From positions 1 through 64,000 of the forward strand of contig CAXIWQ010000075.1 of assembly GCA_964036275.1 (NCBI GenBank): a DNA stretch of 64,000 nucleotides, written 5' to 3'. Below, in pieces: positions 63,211-64,000 of the stretch. A program made the translations under genes and the position numbers. The DNA is from Litoditis marina. Taxonomy: Eukaryota > Nematoda > Chromadorea > Rhabditida > Rhabditidae. Under the pieces are notes generated by a model. It had not been told where the DNA came from and searched no databases. It saw nothing but the letters and a program-made list of their open reading frames with translations. Within the stretch, counting starts at the first letter, position 1. Each line of letters starts with the position of its first letter.

Positions 63211-64000
63211 TAGCTGGGAGCAACATACTTGATAGCCGTATAAACTTTTTTCTGTAGCTGCACGGCAAAGAGTCAATAACCGCGTTTATTTGTCTTTTGT
63301 GGCTGTGCGTCACAGAATATGAAGTCGTATTACGTTTTTGTAGCTGGGAGCAACAGACTTGATAGCCGTATAAACTTTTTTTCCGTAGCTGCAAGGCAAA
63401 GAGGTAATAACCGAGTTAATTTGTCTTTTGTGGCTGTGCGCCACAGAATATATAGTCGTATTAAGTTCTTGTAGCTGTGAGCAACACACTTGATAGCCGT
63501 ATAAGCTTTTTTCTGTAGCTGCAAGCCACAGAGTCAATAACCGCGTTAATTAGTACTTTGTGGTTGTGCACCACAGAATAGATTGTCGTGTTAGGTTTTT
63601 GTAGCTGGGAGCAACCGACTTGATAGCCGTATTAACTTTTTTCTGTAGCTGCAAAGCAAACAGTCGATAACCGCGTTAATTCTTATTTTGTGGCTGTGCG
63701 CCACAGAATAGATAGTCGTATTAGGTTTTTGTAGCTGGGAGCAACATACTTGATAGCCGTATAAACTTTTTTCTGTAGCTGCACGGCAAAGAGTCAATAA
63801 CCGCGTTAATTTGTCTTTTGTGGCTGTGCGCCACAGAATATAAAGTCGTATTAGGTTTTTGTAGCTGGGAGCAACAGACTTGATAGCCGTTTGAACTATT
63901 TTCTGTAGCTGCAAGGCAAAGAGGTAATAACCGCGTTAATTTGTCTTTTGTGGCTGTGCGCCACAGAATATAAAGTCTTATTAGGTTTTTGTAGCCATGA
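63211..64000 (+). repeat. Array continues to the window end
   Basis: Ordinary monomers, including one more paired-arm hairpin variant near 63560 and a GTAGCCATGA unit cut by the window boundary. There is no sign of array decay or of unique sequence, so the right end of the satellite lies outside the window. Confidence 0.9.

Larger units (their letters stand above)
2784..64000 (+). repeat. Satellite array of ~130-bp monomers, head-to-tail
   Basis: An uninterrupted tandem array of at least 61.2 kb, about 470 monomers, continuing past the window edge. The period is set by the S1 opening TGTAGCTGCAAGGCAAAGAG, which starts at 2784, then 2914, and recurs every 128-131 bp to the end. All copies I read point the same way, and I saw no inserted gene or mobile element. 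By hand count the monomer is about 42% GC and carries about seven CpG dinucleotides, so CpG is not depleted. Most length variation lies in the T-tract between S3 and S1 (about 5 to 10 T). Neighbouring monomers differ at several positions, whereas distant monomers in register are often identical, so homogenisation works on multi-monomer blocks. The likely setting is centromeric, pericentromeric or subtelomeric heterochromatin; this is inference from architecture alone. Confidence 0.97.

Noticed and set aside
2742..63914. Hundreds of minus-strand open reading frames of 60-280 codons with a repeating peptide
   Set aside because: On the minus strand the consensus monomer has only two stop triplets, both TAA and both in the same frame. 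Since 130 is 3n+1, any frame is open for about two monomers and stops in the third, which gives the common 107-codon length. Longer frames arise where a T-tract indel restores phase. Most start at TTG or GTG. This is a geometric by-product, not a protein family.
2784..64000. CRISPR array
   Set aside because: There are no short identical repeats with unique spacers. The whole 130-bp unit is repeated, and no cas-like gene is present.
2784..64000. Telomeric repeat, because each monomer contains TTAGG
   Set aside because: TTAGG occurs once per monomer within GTATTAGGTTTTT and is never in tandem.
2784..64000. CENP-B box
   Set aside because: The monomer has TTCG followed by A/T-rich sequence, but it lacks the downstream CGGG at the required spacing. 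The centromere hypothesis therefore rests on architecture only.
2784..64000. Satellite hammerhead ribozyme
   Set aside because: No CTGATGA core paired with a GAAA element is visible on either strand of the consensus.

Overview
The window is almost entirely a tandem satellite array from a eukaryotic chromosome, entered from one flank. No gene, RNA gene, CRISPR array, insertion sequence or operon can be supported. The evidence for a eukaryote is more than 61 kb of uninterrupted head-to-tail repeats, an AT-rich non-coding flank, and the absence of any bacterial-style gene layout. The species cannot be named from the sequence.

Layout. Bases 1 to about 1650 are AT-rich single-copy DNA without a recognisable gene. 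Bases about 1690-2450 hold an older, decayed tandem repeat of about 110 bp (six or seven copies, best preserved in the middle) that is unrelated to the main satellite. Bases 2451-2783 are a junction spacer. From 2784 to the window end the sequence is one satellite with a monomer of about 130 bp (about 470 copies). All copies that I saw lie in one orientation, and I saw no transposon or unique insert. The array runs off the right edge in mid-monomer.

Monomer structure. Each 130-bp monomer is a trimer of related subunits of 45, 41 and 44 bp (S1, S2, S3). All three begin TGTRGCTG, carry a GATA/GATT-plus-CG core and end in a T-tract, so T-tracts recur about every 43 bp. S2 carries a near-invariant hairpin, TGTGGC-TGTGC-GCCACA. 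S3 carries the same hairpin with one A/A mismatch. A recurrent S2 variant changes both arms together (TGGT...ACCA) and keeps the pairing.

Higher-order structure. Neighbouring monomers differ clearly, but blocks of monomers recur almost exactly at fixed spacings. These are 4262 bp (with a nested 1808-bp period) in the left part, 3766 and 2208 bp at 17.7-26 kb, 5718/5978 bp at 31.7-43.4 kb, 1301 bp at 43.8-46.1 kb, 906 and 1558 bp at 48-57 kb, and a pair of segments about 15.6 kb apart linking 46-47.6 kb with 61.5-63.2 kb. Diagnostic variants divide the array into left (2.8-16 kb), central (16-46 kb) and right (46-64 kb) domains. This is the architecture of a recently homogenised centromeric, pericentromeric or subtelomeric satellite. 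Which of these it is cannot be decided here.

Many open reading frames exist on the minus strand of the array. They are a by-product of a stop-poor strand and a monomer length of 3n+1, and I do not annotate them as genes.
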